From CBFGTV01 sp965652145 (GTDB lineage: Bacteria > Bacillota > Clostridia > Peptostreptococcales > Natronincolaceae), in assembly GCA_965652145.1 (NCBI GenBank), contig CBFGTV010000024.1:1-45329 (forward strand): a stretch of 45,329 nucleotides of DNA, in the 5' to 3' direction. Below are positions 8,252 through 17,265 of this stretch, piece by piece (positions within the stretch are counted from its first letter, which is position 1; each line of letters begins with the position of its first letter). The notes under the pieces were generated by a model that was given only the letters and a program-made list of their open reading frames with translations, was not told the DNA's origin and did not search any database. A program made the translations under genes and the position numbers.

Positions 8252-9196
8252 TTATTCACCCTTATATTGAGCAACAATGGCTGCCCATTCGCCCATTTTA
8301 TTTACCTTGACCACCTCAAAGCCATTGGTTTTTAGACTTTCTACCACCATATCTATTTTTTCAAGTATAATACCAGAGGAAATAAATATACCGTTCTTTT
8401 CAATAAAATTAGTAATGTCCTTAGATAACAGGGTAATGATATCGGCTATGATGTTGGCCACCACCACATGGGCTTTGCCAGTTAAGGCATCGGTTAAATT
8501 CCCCTGCTTAACCTCTACAATATCCTCTACATGGTTAAGGCTTACATTTTTTTCAGCAACCTCCTTGGCAACGGGGTCTAAATCAATAGCCGTCACCCTT
8601 TCGGCTCCTATTTTTGCCGCTGCAATGGCCAGTATACCGCTTCCACAGCCAATATCAAAAACAATAGAATGGGGCTTGACCGCCTGCTCCAGCTCCATTA
8701 CACACATCATTGTCGTTTCATGGGTACCGGTACCAAAGGCCATACCTGGATCCAGCTCAATGATAATATCTTCTTCGGCAGGCTCATATTGCTCCCAGGT
8801 GGGTTTTACCACTACCCGCTCACCAATCTTAGTTGGTTTGTAATACTGCTTCCAGGCATCGCTCCAATCATCCTCTGAAACTTCAATGGTGGTAACCTCA
8901 CCCAGCCCAATATCCAGGCCATATTGGGGCAGCATCCCTACCAATTCCTTTATGAGCTCAACCTTGTCCACTAAATCTGCCGAGGCAGGCAAATAGCCCT
9001 TCACAATGGCACCTTCAAAATTGGTTGGTAGAATGGATTCATCGACATAGTCCCAAATCAGTTCATTGTTTTCTTCAAAGACAAAGTCATTGGGGTCTTC
9101 AATGGCCACTCCTGAAACACCGGCATCGTACAAAATGTTAGAAACAGCCTCTACCGCCTCTGTCGTTGTTTTAATTGAAACTTCAATCCACATCAT
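8252..9196 (-). CDS. prmA: Ribosomal protein L11 methyltransferase PrmA
   Basis: A 314-residue class I SAM-dependent methyltransferase that trimethylates ribosomal protein L11. The N-terminal substrate-recognition domain (about 1-95) is followed by DPGMAFGTGTHETT and the SAM-binding loop FDIGCGSGILAIAA (about 180-193); VVANIIADII is the post-II motif near the catalytic site. The dnaJ terminator upstream and a -10 element (TATAAT near 9240) suggest that prmA starts its own transcript and is followed by rsmE and mtaB. Two ATG codons in a row mark the start; GGGATG lies upstream. Confidence 0.96.
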   Translation of the reverse strand: MMWIEVSIKTTTEAVEAVSNILYDAGVSGVAIEDPNDFVFEENNELIWDYVDESILPTNFEGAIVKGYLPASADLVDKVELIKELVGMLPQYGLDIGLGEVTTIEVSEDDWSDAWKQYYKPTKIGERVVVKPTWEQYEPAEEDIIIELDPGMAFGTGTHETTMMCVMELEQAVKPHSIVFDIGCGSGILAIAAAKIGAERVTAIDLDPVAKEVAEKNVSLNHVEDIVEVKQGNLTDALTGKAHVVVANIIADIITLLSKDITNFIEKNGIFISSGIILEKIDMVVESLKTNGFEVVKVNKMGEWAAIVAQYKGE

Positions 9197-9349
9197 TTAT
9201 TATCACATCCCTGTAAATAATGTCCCTAGAGTTCTATCCTATTATACAATAAAATTAGTAGATTGCATAATATTCGTGAAAAGGAACATTTAATTTTTAC
9301 TGCCATAATAGCCCATAGTCGAACTTATTTCTTAAGCCTTGGTTCGATA

Positions 9350-9378
9350 AAAATCACTCTAGCTATGTAGAGTGATTC
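9350..9378 (-). terminator. Intrinsic terminator of the heat-shock operon
   Basis: AATCACTCTA and TAGAGTGATT form a perfect 10-bp stem with a 6-base loop and a U-rich tail on the minus strand, immediately after the dnaJ stop at 9382. Confidence 0.88.
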
Positions 9379-9381
9379 TTA

Positions 9382-10512
9382 TCAATTGCTGAAAGCATCC
9401 TTTACCTTGTCAAAAAAAGACTTTCTTTGCTCATGAACATCTTCTCCGCCTTCAGCGGCAAATTGACGAAGTATATCCTTTTGCTTTTCTGATAGCTTTT
9501 TGGGTACCTCTACCAATACCTTGACAAACTGGTCTCCCTTTCCATAGCCCTTGGGGCTGACAATTCCCTTGGATTTCAGCCTGAATACAGTGCCGCTTTG
9601 GGTTCCCTCAGGAATTTTATATTTAACCTTTCCTTCCAGTGTAGGTACCTCCAGCTCATCACCCAGGGCTGCCTGTACAAAGGTAATGGGTATTTCACAA
9701 ATAATATCCAGACCTTCTCTGACAAAAATACGATGGGGCAGTACCTTTAAAACCACATATAGATCTCCGGGAGGGCCTCCCTTGGTTCCTGGTTCCCCCT
9801 CCCCCCGCAGAGGAATCACCATGCCGTTGTCAACACCGGCAGGAATACGAACCTTAATTTTTCTAAGCTTTCTAACCTTACCCCGGCCTTTGCAGGTAGT
9901 ACAGGGTTCTTCAATAATTTGCCCTTCGCCTCCGCAGTGCTGGCAGGCCTTCACATTGACAATCTGGCCCAGGGGCGTTCTTTGGGCATATCGAATTTCT
10001 CCTGTTCCTTTACAGTGAGGACAGGTCTTCTTATCAGTTCCGGGCTTTGCTCCGGTACCGTTACAGGTCTCACAATTGTCATAGCGATGAAACTCTACAG
10101 TCTTTTCAGCTCCAAAGGCCGCCTCTTCAAAGGTAATGGTCGTTTCATACTTAACATCTGAGCCCTTCTGGGGGCCGCTTCTTCTTCTGCCAGAGCCACC
10201 GCCGAACATATCAAAAATATCACCGAATATATCATCAAAACCGCCAAAGCCCCCGAAGCCACCTTCAAAGCCGCCACCACCATTGCCATTCATTCCGGCA
10301 TGACCAAACTGATCATAACGCTGCTTTTTTTCTGGTGAACTTAATACCTCGTAGGCCTCGTTGATCTCCTTGAACTTGGCTTCTGCCTCCTGGTCACCCT
10401 GATTTTTATCGGGGTGATATTTCATGGCTAATTTACGGTAGGCCCGCTTTATTTCATCAGCATTTGCATTTCGATCGACTCCTAAAACTTCATAAAAATC
10501 TCGTTTGCTCAC
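9382..10512 (-). CDS. dnaJ: Chaperone DnaJ (Hsp40)
   Basis: DnaJ stimulates the ATPase of DnaK and delivers unfolded clients. All type I domains are present in 376 residues: J domain with the HPD triad (KYHPDKN, about 31-37), a Gly/Phe-rich region (about 75-110), four zinc-finger repeats (CETCNGTG, CPHCKGTG, CQHCGGEG, CTTCKGRG), and the client-binding C-terminal domains. The start is GTG with AAGGTGAG nearby. It is separated from dnaK by a perfect 28-base palindrome (10548-10575). Confidence 0.98.
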   Translation of the reverse strand: MSKRDFYEVLGVDRNANADEIKRAYRKLAMKYHPDKNQGDQEAEAKFKEINEAYEVLSSPEKKQRYDQFGHAGMNGNGGGGFEGGFGGFGGFDDIFGDIFDMFGGGSGRRRSGPQKGSDVKYETTITFEEAAFGAEKTVEFHRYDNCETCNGTGAKPGTDKKTCPHCKGTGEIRYAQRTPLGQIVNVKACQHCGGEGQIIEEPCTTCKGRGKVRKLRKIKVRIPAGVDNGMVIPLRGEGEPGTKGGPPGDLYVVLKVLPHRIFVREGLDIICEIPITFVQAALGDELEVPTLEGKVKYKIPEGTQSGTVFRLKSKGIVSPKGYGKGDQFVKVLVEVPKKLSEKQKDILRQFAAEGGEDVHEQRKSFFDKVKDAFSN

Positions 10513-10547
10513 CTTCTCACCACCCTTATATCTGGACTTTCAACAAC

Positions 10548-10575
10548 CTTAGGACACCCCTAGGGGTGTCCTAAG
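10548..10575 (-). other. Perfect 28-bp palindrome between dnaK and dnaJ
   Basis: The sequence CTTAGGACACCCCT followed by its exact complement forms a 12-14 bp GC-rich hairpin in the dnaK-dnaJ mRNA, five bases after the dnaK stop. No U tract follows, so it is not a normal terminator. It could stabilise the upstream dnaK message or mark a processing site, lowering dnaJ relative to dnaK. Confidence 0.75.
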
Positions 10576-10579
10576 CCAT

Positions 10580-12403
10580 TTACTTCTCGTCCTCTTGAAC
10601 CTCTTCATATTCAGCATCAACAACATTATCGTCCTTTTGTTCTGACCCTTGGGGTTGGTCTTCTGGAGCTGCTTGCTGATACATTTGCTGAGCGATACCG
10701 TGGAAGGCATTGTTCACATCTTCAATGGCCTTTTTCATACTTTCCACATTATCTTCTTCTATAGCTTTTCTTAACTTTTCTAATTCAGCCTTTACCTTTT
10801 CTGCATCATCCTTATTCACCTTATCCTCTGCATCCTTTAAGGCCTTTTCAGTTTGGTAGAGCAAGGTATCGGCTTGATTTTTCACTTCAACCTTTTCCTT
10901 TTTCCGCTTATCCTCTTCTGCAAATTTCTCTGCTTCCTTAACCTTTCTTTCAATGTCTTCATCGGAAAGATTGGTTGAGGCAGTAATGGTAATTTTTTGC
11001 TCCTTGCCAGTGCCTAAATCCTTGGCCGAAACATTAACAATACCATTGGCGTCGATATCAAAGGTTACTTCAATTTGTGGAATACCCCTTGGTGCTGGTG
11101 GAATTCCTGTTAACTGGAATCGTCCTAATGTGATATTATCGGCAGCCATGGGCCTTTCCCCTTGTAATACATGGATTTCAACGGCCGGTTGATTATCGGC
11201 AGCTGTTGAGAACACCTGGCTCTTCTTGGATGGTATAGTTGTATTTCTTTCGATCAGCTTTGTAAAGACACCACCAAGGGTTTCAATACCCAATGACAAG
11301 GGGGTAACATCCAACAGAAGTACATCCTTTACTTCTCCGGTTAATACCCCTGCCTGAATAGCAGCACCGACGGCAACACATTCATCGGGATTTACACCCT
11401 TGTGGGGTTCTTTTCCGGTAATTTTCTTTACTGCCTGCTGTACTGCCGGAATTCTGGTGGAACCCCCCACTAAAATTATCTTATCAATCTCAGTTGCAGA
11501 TAGTCCTGCGTCGGAAAGGGCCTTTTTCATAGGCTCCATGGTTTTTTCAACCAAATGGGCTGATAATTCTTCAAATTTTGCCCTGGTTAAATCTAGGGTT
11601 AAGTGCTTTGGCCCTGTGCTGGTGGCAGTAATAAAGGGAAGATTAATGTTGGTGGTCATTGTGCTGGAAAGCTCTTTTTTAGCCTTTTCAGCAGCTTCCT
11701 TCAATCTTTGCAGTGCCATTTTATCATTTCTTAAATCGATTGATTCCTGCTTTTTAAATTCCTCTGCAATGTAATCAATAATCACCTGGTCAAAGTCGTC
11801 TCCACCCAGATTATTGTTACCATGGGTGGCCAATACCTCAAATACGCCGTCTCCCAGCTCAAGAATGGAAACGTCAAAGGTTCCGCCCCCAAGGTCGTAA
11901 ACCAGAATTTTTTGGTGCTGCTCAGTTTTATCTAATCCATAGGCCAAAGAAGCAGCCGTTGGCTCATTAATTATTCTTTGAACATTTAAACCTGCAATTC
12001 TGCCGACATCCTTTGTTGCCTGTCTTTGACTGTCAGAAAAATAAGCGGGAACGGTAATAACAGCATCGGTTACAGTTTCACCTAAGTAAGCCTCAGCATC
12101 AGCCTTCAGCTTTTGTAAGATCATCGCTGAAATATCCTGTGGAGTATAATCCTTGCCGTCAATTGTAACCTTATGATCTGTTCCCATATGTCTTTTAATT
12201 GAGATAATGGTTCTGTCTGGGTTCACCACTGCCTGTCTTTTGGCAGGCTCACCAATAATTCTTTCTCCGTCCTTACCAAAGGCAACTACTGAAGGAGTTG
12301 TTCTGTTTCCTTCGGAATTAGGTATAACAACGGGTTCTCCACCCTCTAAAACGGATACACATGAGTTGGTTGTTCCCAGGTCTATTCCTATTATTTTAGC
12401 CAT
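10580..12403 (-). CDS. dnaK: Chaperone DnaK (Hsp70)
   Basis: Complete 607-residue Hsp70. The nucleotide-binding domain shows IGIDLGTTNSCVSV at the N-terminus, VPAYFSDSQRQATKDVGRIAG, EPTAASLAYGLD, YDLGGGTFDVSIL and VGGSTRIPAV. The linker DVLLLDVTPLSLGIETLGG precedes the substrate-binding domain, and the C-terminal lid ends in an acidic tail (DAEYEEVQEDEK). It folds client proteins with GrpE as exchange factor and DnaJ as co-chaperone, both encoded next to it. It is transcribed from the CIRCE-controlled hrcA promoter. Confidence 0.99.
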   Translation of the reverse strand: MAKIIGIDLGTTNSCVSVLEGGEPVVIPNSEGNRTTPSVVAFGKDGERIIGEPAKRQAVVNPDRTIISIKRHMGTDHKVTIDGKDYTPQDISAMILQKLKADAEAYLGETVTDAVITVPAYFSDSQRQATKDVGRIAGLNVQRIINEPTAASLAYGLDKTEQHQKILVYDLGGGTFDVSILELGDGVFEVLATHGNNNLGGDDFDQVIIDYIAEEFKKQESIDLRNDKMALQRLKEAAEKAKKELSSTMTTNINLPFITATSTGPKHLTLDLTRAKFEELSAHLVEKTMEPMKKALSDAGLSATEIDKIILVGGSTRIPAVQQAVKKITGKEPHKGVNPDECVAVGAAIQAGVLTGEVKDVLLLDVTPLSLGIETLGGVFTKLIERNTTIPSKKSQVFSTAADNQPAVEIHVLQGERPMAADNITLGRFQLTGIPPAPRGIPQIEVTFDIDANGIVNVSAKDLGTGKEQKITITASTNLSDEDIERKVKEAEKFAEEDKRKKEKVEVKNQADTLLYQTEKALKDAEDKVNKDDAEKVKAELEKLRKAIEEDNVESMKKAIEDVNNAFHGIAQQMYQQAAPEDQPQGSEQKDDNVVDAEYEEVQEDEK

Positions 12404-12447
12404 TGTTTTCTTTTCCTCCTTATTTTATATGTTGTCGTATTACTTGA

Positions 12448-13026
12448 TTATTTAGCCACCTTTACCATGGCCGGTCTTAAGACCTTTTGATGAATCTTAT
12501 AGCCCTTTTGAAACACTTCAATTATAGTATTGGCTTCGGCTTCAGCCTCTTCCTGGGCTACTGCATGGTGCAGGTTCATATCAAAGGGCTGATTTAATGC
12601 TTCAATTTCTTCAACCCCGTTTCGCTTTAACAGCTCCTTGAGCTGCTTTAATACCAGCTCAATTCCCTGAAAAAGACCAGTCTCCTGCTCCTCTGAAGCA
12701 GCCTCAAGGGCCCTTTCCAGGTTATCCATTGTTCCTAGCAATTCTTCAGCCAATTTTTCATTAGCGTACAAATAGATTTCACTTTTTTCCTTTTCTATTC
12801 GCTTTTTGTAATTGGCGAAATCTGCTTGCAGACGCTGCATCTGATTTATGTAGTCCTGCAACGCTGCTTCCTTTTCTTCTATTTGCTTCTTTAATTTCGC
12901 TATTTCGTCTACCTCCTCGGTGGCCTCTGCCGCTTCTTCTGTCTCTTCCTGTACTGCTTCCAGATTACTGTCAGCTGTTTCCTCCAACTGTTCATCCAAA
13001 ATTTCCTCTTGATTTTGCTTTTCCAA
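12448..13026 (-). CDS. grpE: Nucleotide exchange factor GrpE
   Basis: 192 residues with the usual acidic low-complexity N-terminus (about 1-40), a long coiled coil (KKQIEEKEAALQDYINQMQRLQADFANYKKR) for dimerisation, and the C-terminal beta domain ending KVLRPAMVKVAK that contacts DnaK. The start appears to be TTG at 13026, with GGCGGTG six bases upstream; no in-frame ATG fits. It lies between hrcA and dnaK. Confidence 0.97.
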   Translation of the reverse strand: MEKQNQEEILDEQLEETADSNLEAVQEETEEAAEATEEVDEIAKLKKQIEEKEAALQDYINQMQRLQADFANYKKRIEKEKSEIYLYANEKLAEELLGTMDNLERALEAASEEQETGLFQGIELVLKQLKELLKRNGVEEIEALNQPFDMNLHHAVAQEEAEAEANTIIEVFQKGYKIHQKVLRPAMVKVAK

Positions 13027-13065
13027 TCATGACACCGCCTTTTCTCGTAATCTTTAAAAAGAGAG

Positions 13066-13094
13066 AGTGCAAAACACCCCTGGTGTTTCGCACT
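13066..13094 (-). other. Strong intercistronic hairpin between hrcA and grpE
   Basis: AGTGCGAAACACC and GGTGTTTTGCACT pair over 13 bp with a three-base loop, seven bases after the hrcA stop. A U-rich run (CTCTCTTTTT) follows a few bases later, so it may act as a partial terminator or as an mRNA end-protecting structure. In B. subtilis the dnaK-operon mRNA is processed between these same two genes. Confidence 0.75.
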
Positions 13095-13101
13095 ATAGAC
13101 C

Positions 13102-14130
13102 TTAATATCTATTTTTAAGCAGTTGATTAATGTAGGCACTGATTTGATCCATTACACTAATCACATGGGAATAATCCATTCGAGTTGGTCCAATTACGCT
13201 AAGCCACCCCATGGTATTTCCATCTAATTTGATGGTAGCCGTTACAAGACTGCAGTCCTTTGCTTCCTGAAGGGAATTTTCACTTCCGATGGAAATGGTC
13301 AGGCCCTCCTTTTCAGAGGTACTGATCAGATTTGTAATTAGATCCCGCTCCTCCAGCATGGATAAAAAGGATTTAGCCCTTAAAATATCACTGAATTCAG
13401 GAAAGTTGAAGATGTTGGTTGTACCGTTCAAAAATAGCCCAAAATCATCAATTTCCTCCAGGGTTTTAAAGAGCTCAGGGACGATTATATCAATGATGCT
13501 GCTGAAATGATTAGCCTCCTGCTTCATCTCTCTTTCTAATTTCTGCTCAATATCCCGAAAGCTCAAGCCTACCAGCTTTTCATTCAGGATGACAGAAACC
13601 TTCTGCATAATTTCATAATCCATTCCGCCATGAATCTTGATCAAGGGCTTTTTAATAACCCCTGTATCGGTGACAATCACACTAATCATGTTCTCATCGT
13701 CAATAGGAACCAATTGTATGTGCTTTAGCTTGCTTCCCTTTATTTGAGGTGCCATGGCAATGGTGGTATAGTTAGTTAATTGAGACAATATTCTTGAGCT
13801 GTATTGGAGCAGATCCTCAAGTTCACCAAAGCTCTTTAACAGATTGCTTTTAATATAGTCCCGTTGAAAGGCCGCAATTTTCTTCATTTCCAGCAAATAG
13901 TCCACATAGAAACGATAGGCCTTATCTGAAGGAATTCTGCCGGCAGAAGTATGGGGCTGGGTTAAATAGCCTAAATCTTCCAAATCAGCCATTTCATTTC
14001 TAATGGTCGCAGGGCTTACTCCCAGATTATATCGTTTGGTTAAGGTTCTGGAACCAACGGGCTCTGCCGTTTGAATATAATCCTGAACTATGGCCTGTAA
14101 AATTTTTAGCTTTCTTTCATTCAATCTCAT
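13102..14130 (-). CDS. hrcA: Heat-inducible transcription repressor HrcA
   Basis: HrcA binds CIRCE operators and represses chaperone genes until heat stress titrates GroEL. The N-terminal winged-helix domain (residues 1-75) contains LNERKLKILQAIVQDYI, AEPVGSRTL and SPATIRNEMADLEDLGYLTQPHTSAGRIPSDKAYRFYVDYLL, all hallmarks. The start is placed at ATG 14130 with GAGGTGG just upstream. The open frame runs 11 codons further, but that extension lies inside the CIRCE operator. First gene of hrcA-grpE-dnaK-dnaJ and self-regulated. Confidence 0.97.
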   Translation of the reverse strand: MRLNERKLKILQAIVQDYIQTAEPVGSRTLTKRYNLGVSPATIRNEMADLEDLGYLTQPHTSAGRIPSDKAYRFYVDYLLEMKKIAAFQRDYIKSNLLKSFGELEDLLQYSSRILSQLTNYTTIAMAPQIKGSKLKHIQLVPIDDENMISVIVTDTGVIKKPLIKIHGGMDYEIMQKVSVILNEKLVGLSFRDIEQKLEREMKQEANHFSSIIDIIVPELFKTLEEIDDFGLFLNGTTNIFNFPEFSDILRAKSFLSMLEERDLITNLISTSEKEGLTISIGSENSLQEAKDCSLVTATIKLDGNTMGWLSVIGPTRMDYSHVISVMDQISAYINQLLKNRY

Positions 14131-14146
14131 ATGACCACCTCGATTA

Positions 14147-14173
14147 TTAGCACTCTTTATCATTGAGTGCTAA
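14147..14173. promoter_or_regulatory. CIRCE operator (HrcA binding site)
   Basis: A perfect inverted repeat, TTAGCACTC, nine bases, GAGTGCTAA, equals the CIRCE consensus. It sits between the hrcA promoter and its ribosome binding site, which would give HrcA-mediated autorepression of the whole dnaK operon. Confidence 0.98.
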
Positions 14174-14187
14174 CGCTATCTGCTTTT

Positions 14188-14216
14188 AAAATATCATTTC
14201 AATTTATTTTTGTCAA
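14188..14216 (-). promoter_or_regulatory. Sigma-A promoter of hrcA-grpE-dnaK-dnaJ
   Basis: TTGACA and TATTTT are separated by 17 bases on the minus strand; the predicted start of transcription falls just before the CIRCE element. Confidence 0.88.
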
Positions 14217-14245
14217 GACCCTCTTTCACATTTTTTAAATTTGGT

Positions 14246-15385
14246 CTAATCCAACAGCAGCTTTTGAAATACTTGATTTGAAAGGTCTATTCCCTTGGCA
14301 GTTAAATAAAGCCGCTTGGAATTAATTTCAACTAGCCCCTGATCTTTCAAGGCCTTCAGGGTATCTCCATAGAGTGTAATTGGTGAAATGCCAAACCGCC
14401 TTTGAAAGGCCTCAATCGAAATCCCCTCCATCATCCTCAGGCCTAAAAACATGGTTTCGCTGATTTCATCTTTAAAGGAAATATCAATGCTTTCAATAAC
14501 CGGGCGCCTTCCTTCCTTTATATATTTCAAATAACCCTCTATTTCTAGCGCATTACTAAACCTTTTTCCATTTAAATAAGAATGGGACCCTGCTCCTAGT
14601 CCAAGGTAAGGTTGGTTGCGCCAATAGATTTGATTGTGGAGACAACGATGACTTGGCCTGGCAAAGTTTGAAATTTCATAGTGTTCATAGCCTGCTTCCT
14701 TTAAATATTGAATCGCCCCATGATACATGTCTAGCTCCAGCTCCTCGTCAAGGGGGGCTAGCCTTCCTGAATGCTGCCAATCTGCAAAGGGGGTGCCCTC
14801 TTCCCAAATTAAGCTATAGGCCGAAATATGGGGTATTTCCAGCTTAACCATGGCTTCAAGGCTTTCCCGCCACTCCTGTGATTGCTGATTGGGCAAGGCA
14901 AACATCAGGTCAACATTAATATTGCTGAAGCCTATTTCCCTGGCCAGGGTCAGGTTTTTTAAAAAGTCTTTGTAATTATGAATTCGCCCCAAGGCCCTTA
15001 ACAGATGATCCTGACAGGCCTGCAAACCAAAGCTCAAGCGGTTTACGCCACATTCATGGTAAATCTTCAGTTTCGAGGCAGTAAGGGTGCCTGGGTTCAC
15101 CTCGATGGTGATTTCTGCTTCCTCAGCCACTGTTAATTTGTTTTTAGTAGTTTCCAAAAACAGCGCAATCAAATCACCTGATACCAGGGAAGGGGTTCCG
15201 CCGCCAATAAAAACAGATTGAACCTCATAGTCCCTTAAGGACCCGGCATATAGACCCAGTTCCTGGGTCAATGCCGACATGTAGGCTTCGATCAATTGTT
15301 CCTTACCGCTGAAGGAATTAAAATCACAGTAATAGCATTTTCTCTGGCAGAAGGGGATATGTATATATAAGCCCAATGGCTTCAT
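14246..15385 (-). CDS. hemW: Heme chaperone HemW (radical SAM, formerly HemN-like)
   Basis: A 379-residue radical SAM protein. The cluster motif CQRKCYYCDF lies at about residues 12-21, followed by IGGGTPSLV, TIEVNPGTL and NRLSFGLQ, and a C-terminal HemN-type domain. The CX3CX2C motif, without the extra cysteine of true coproporphyrinogen dehydrogenases, and the conserved position between lepA and hrcA point to HemW, which binds and inserts heme. I chose ATG 15385 because GGAGGTTG lies five bases upstream and the family begins near LGLYIHIPFC; the frame is open for 11 more codons. Confidence 0.94.
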   Translation of the reverse strand: MKPLGLYIHIPFCQRKCYYCDFNSFSGKEQLIEAYMSALTQELGLYAGSLRDYEVQSVFIGGGTPSLVSGDLIALFLETTKNKLTVAEEAEITIEVNPGTLTASKLKIYHECGVNRLSFGLQACQDHLLRALGRIHNYKDFLKNLTLAREIGFSNINVDLMFALPNQQSQEWRESLEAMVKLEIPHISAYSLIWEEGTPFADWQHSGRLAPLDEELELDMYHGAIQYLKEAGYEHYEISNFARPSHRCLHNQIYWRNQPYLGLGAGSHSYLNGKRFSNALEIEGYLKYIKEGRRPVIESIDISFKDEISETMFLGLRMMEGISIEAFQRRFGISPITLYGDTLKALKDQGLVEINSKRLYLTAKGIDLSNQVFQKLLLD

Positions 15386-15401
15386 AGGAACAACCTCCAT
15401 T

Positions 15402-15449
15402 AAAAATAAGACCAGCAACTCGGTCGAAGGACAGAATTGCCAGTCTTAT
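15402..15449 (-). terminator. Terminator or attenuator between lepA and hemW
   Basis: ATAAGACTGGCAA and TTGCTGGTCTTAT form a long stem with two wobble pairs, followed by TTTTTAA on the minus strand. It begins within ten bases of the lepA stop and ends just before the hemW ribosome binding site, so hemW expression may depend on partial read-through. Confidence 0.7.
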
Positions 15450-15456
15450 ATACTTA

Positions 15457-17265
15457 TTAATCATCCAGCTTTAGAACAGACATAAAGGCTTTTTGAGGCA
15501 CTTCGACGTTTCCGACCTGTCTCATTCGTTTCTTTCCTTCTTTTTGCTTTTCAAGCAGCTTTTTCTTTCGGGTAATATCGCCGCCGTAACACTTTGCCAG
15601 TACATCCTTTCTTAGGGCCTTGATGGTCTCACGGGCTATGATTTTTTGCCCAATGGCGGCCTGTAATGGAATAGGGAACTGGTGTCGAGGAATTTCATCC
15701 TTCAGCTTTTCGCACATGGCCTTGCCTCGGCTGTAGGCCTTTGTTTCGTGAACAATAAAGGACAAGGCATCAATTTGCTCTCCATTGATTAGTATATCCA
15801 GCTTGACCAGCTTAGACGGGCGATAACCGATGAATTCATAATCCAGGGAGCCGTATCCCTTGGTTTTAGATTTAAGGGCATCAAAAAAGTCGTAGATCAC
15901 CTCATTAAGGGGCAGCTCATAATGGAGTGTAACCCTGGTTTTGTCAATATATTCCATATTCTTCATTTCACCACGACGATCCTGGCACAGCTCCATAACG
16001 GTGCCCACATACTCGGTGGGAACCATAATATTAGACTTTACAATGGGCTCCTCCATGATATGAATTTCCTGGGCCTTGGGTAGATTGGCAGGGTTTTGAA
16101 TCATTTCAACTTCACCATTGGTTTTCGTTACCTGATAAATAACACTGGGGGCGGTGGTGACCAAATCCAAGTCAAATTCCCGCTCCAATCGCTCTTGAAT
16201 GATCTCCATGTGCAAAAGGCCCAGAAAGCCGCATCGAAAGCCAAAGCCCAAGGCTACCGAGGTTTCCGGCTCGAAAACTAGGGCAGCATCATTTACCTGG
16301 AGCTTTTCCAAGGCATCCCTTACATCTTCATATTTTTCTCCCTCGGCAGGATAAATACCGCAGTAAACCATGGGGGTTACCTTTCGATAACCAGGCAGGG
16401 GGGCTGGTGTGGGCCGATCGGCCTCCGTAATGGTGTCTCCCACTCTACAATGGCGAACATCCTTAATACTGGCCACCACATAACCAACATCCCCGGCCTT
16501 TAATTCTTCCATTGGAATGGCCCCAGGGGAATAAACCCCTACTTCAGTAACCTCAAATTGCTTTTCCGTTGCCATCATCTTTATCTTAGTGCCCCTTCTG
16601 ACGGCTCCTTCCACAATACGTACATAGGCTATAACACCCTTGTAATTATCATAGTAGGAGTCAAATATTAGCGCCTTTAGGGGAGCCTCCTCGTCACCAC
16701 TGGGGGCAGGCACCTTTTGAACAATGGCCTCCAGCACATCATTGATATTGATCCCCTCCTTGGCGGAAATCAAGGGGGCGTCACTGGCATCCAGGCCAAT
16801 AATATCTTCTATCTCTGTTTTAATTTCATCGGGCCTTGCACTGGGCAAGTCGATTTTATTGATAACAGGTACAATCTCTAAATCCTGTTCCAGGGCCAAA
16901 TATACATTGGCCAGGGTCTGGGCTTCAATTCCCTGGGCAGCATCAACAACTAAAATGGCTCCTTCACAGGCAGCCAGGCTTCTTGATACCTCGTAGGTAA
17001 AATCCACGTGACCAGGAGTATCAATTAAGTTCAGATAATAGGTTTCTCCATCCCGGGCCTTATAGGCCAGCTTAATGGTCTGAAGCTTGATGGTAATACC
17101 CCTTTCCCGCTCCAAATCCATATTATCCAATAACTGCTCTTGCATTTCTCGATGACTTACCAATCCTGTATACTCGATGAGTCTATCAGCCAAGGTAGAT
17201 TTTCCATGATCTATGTGGGCAATGATAGAAAAATTTCGTATCTTTTTTTGTCTATCACTTGGCAT
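15457..17265 (-). CDS. lepA: Elongation factor 4 (LepA), ribosome back-translocase
   Basis: LepA is a ribosome-bound GTPase related to EF-G. The 602-residue length is standard. The G domain has AHIDHGKSTLADR (P loop), DTPGHVDFTYEV and INKIDLPSA; domain II follows, then the EF-G-like domains and the LepA-specific C-terminus (YIDKTRVTLHYELPLNEV, RHQFPIPLQAAIG, CYGGDITRKKKLLEKQKEGKKRM). AAAGGAGG precedes the ATG. A -10-like TATAAT lies near 17305. In relatives spoIIP lies just upstream; here about 9 kb of other genes intervene. Confidence 0.98.
   Translation of the reverse strand: MPSDRQKKIRNFSIIAHIDHGKSTLADRLIEYTGLVSHREMQEQLLDNMDLERERGITIKLQTIKLAYKARDGETYYLNLIDTPGHVDFTYEVSRSLAACEGAILVVDAAQGIEAQTLANVYLALEQDLEIVPVINKIDLPSARPDEIKTEIEDIIGLDASDAPLISAKEGININDVLEAIVQKVPAPSGDEEAPLKALIFDSYYDNYKGVIAYVRIVEGAVRRGTKIKMMATEKQFEVTEVGVYSPGAIPMEELKAGDVGYVVASIKDVRHCRVGDTITEADRPTPAPLPGYRKVTPMVYCGIYPAEGEKYEDVRDALEKLQVNDAALVFEPETSVALGFGFRCGFLGLLHMEIIQERLEREFDLDLVTTAPSVIYQVTKTNGEVEMIQNPANLPKAQEIHIMEEPIVKSNIMVPTEYVGTVMELCQDRRGEMKNMEYIDKTRVTLHYELPLNEVIYDFFDALKSKTKGYGSLDYEFIGYRPSKLVKLDILINGEQIDALSFIVHETKAYSRGKAMCEKLKDEIPRHQFPIPLQAAIGQKIIARETIKALRKDVLAKCYGGDITRKKKLLEKQKEGKKRMRQVGNVEVPQKAFMSVLKLDD

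Noticed and set aside
8277..8843. 188-codon plus-strand open frame
   Set aside because: It lies entirely opposite prmA, whose motifs are complete, and has no ribosome binding site or recognisable domain.
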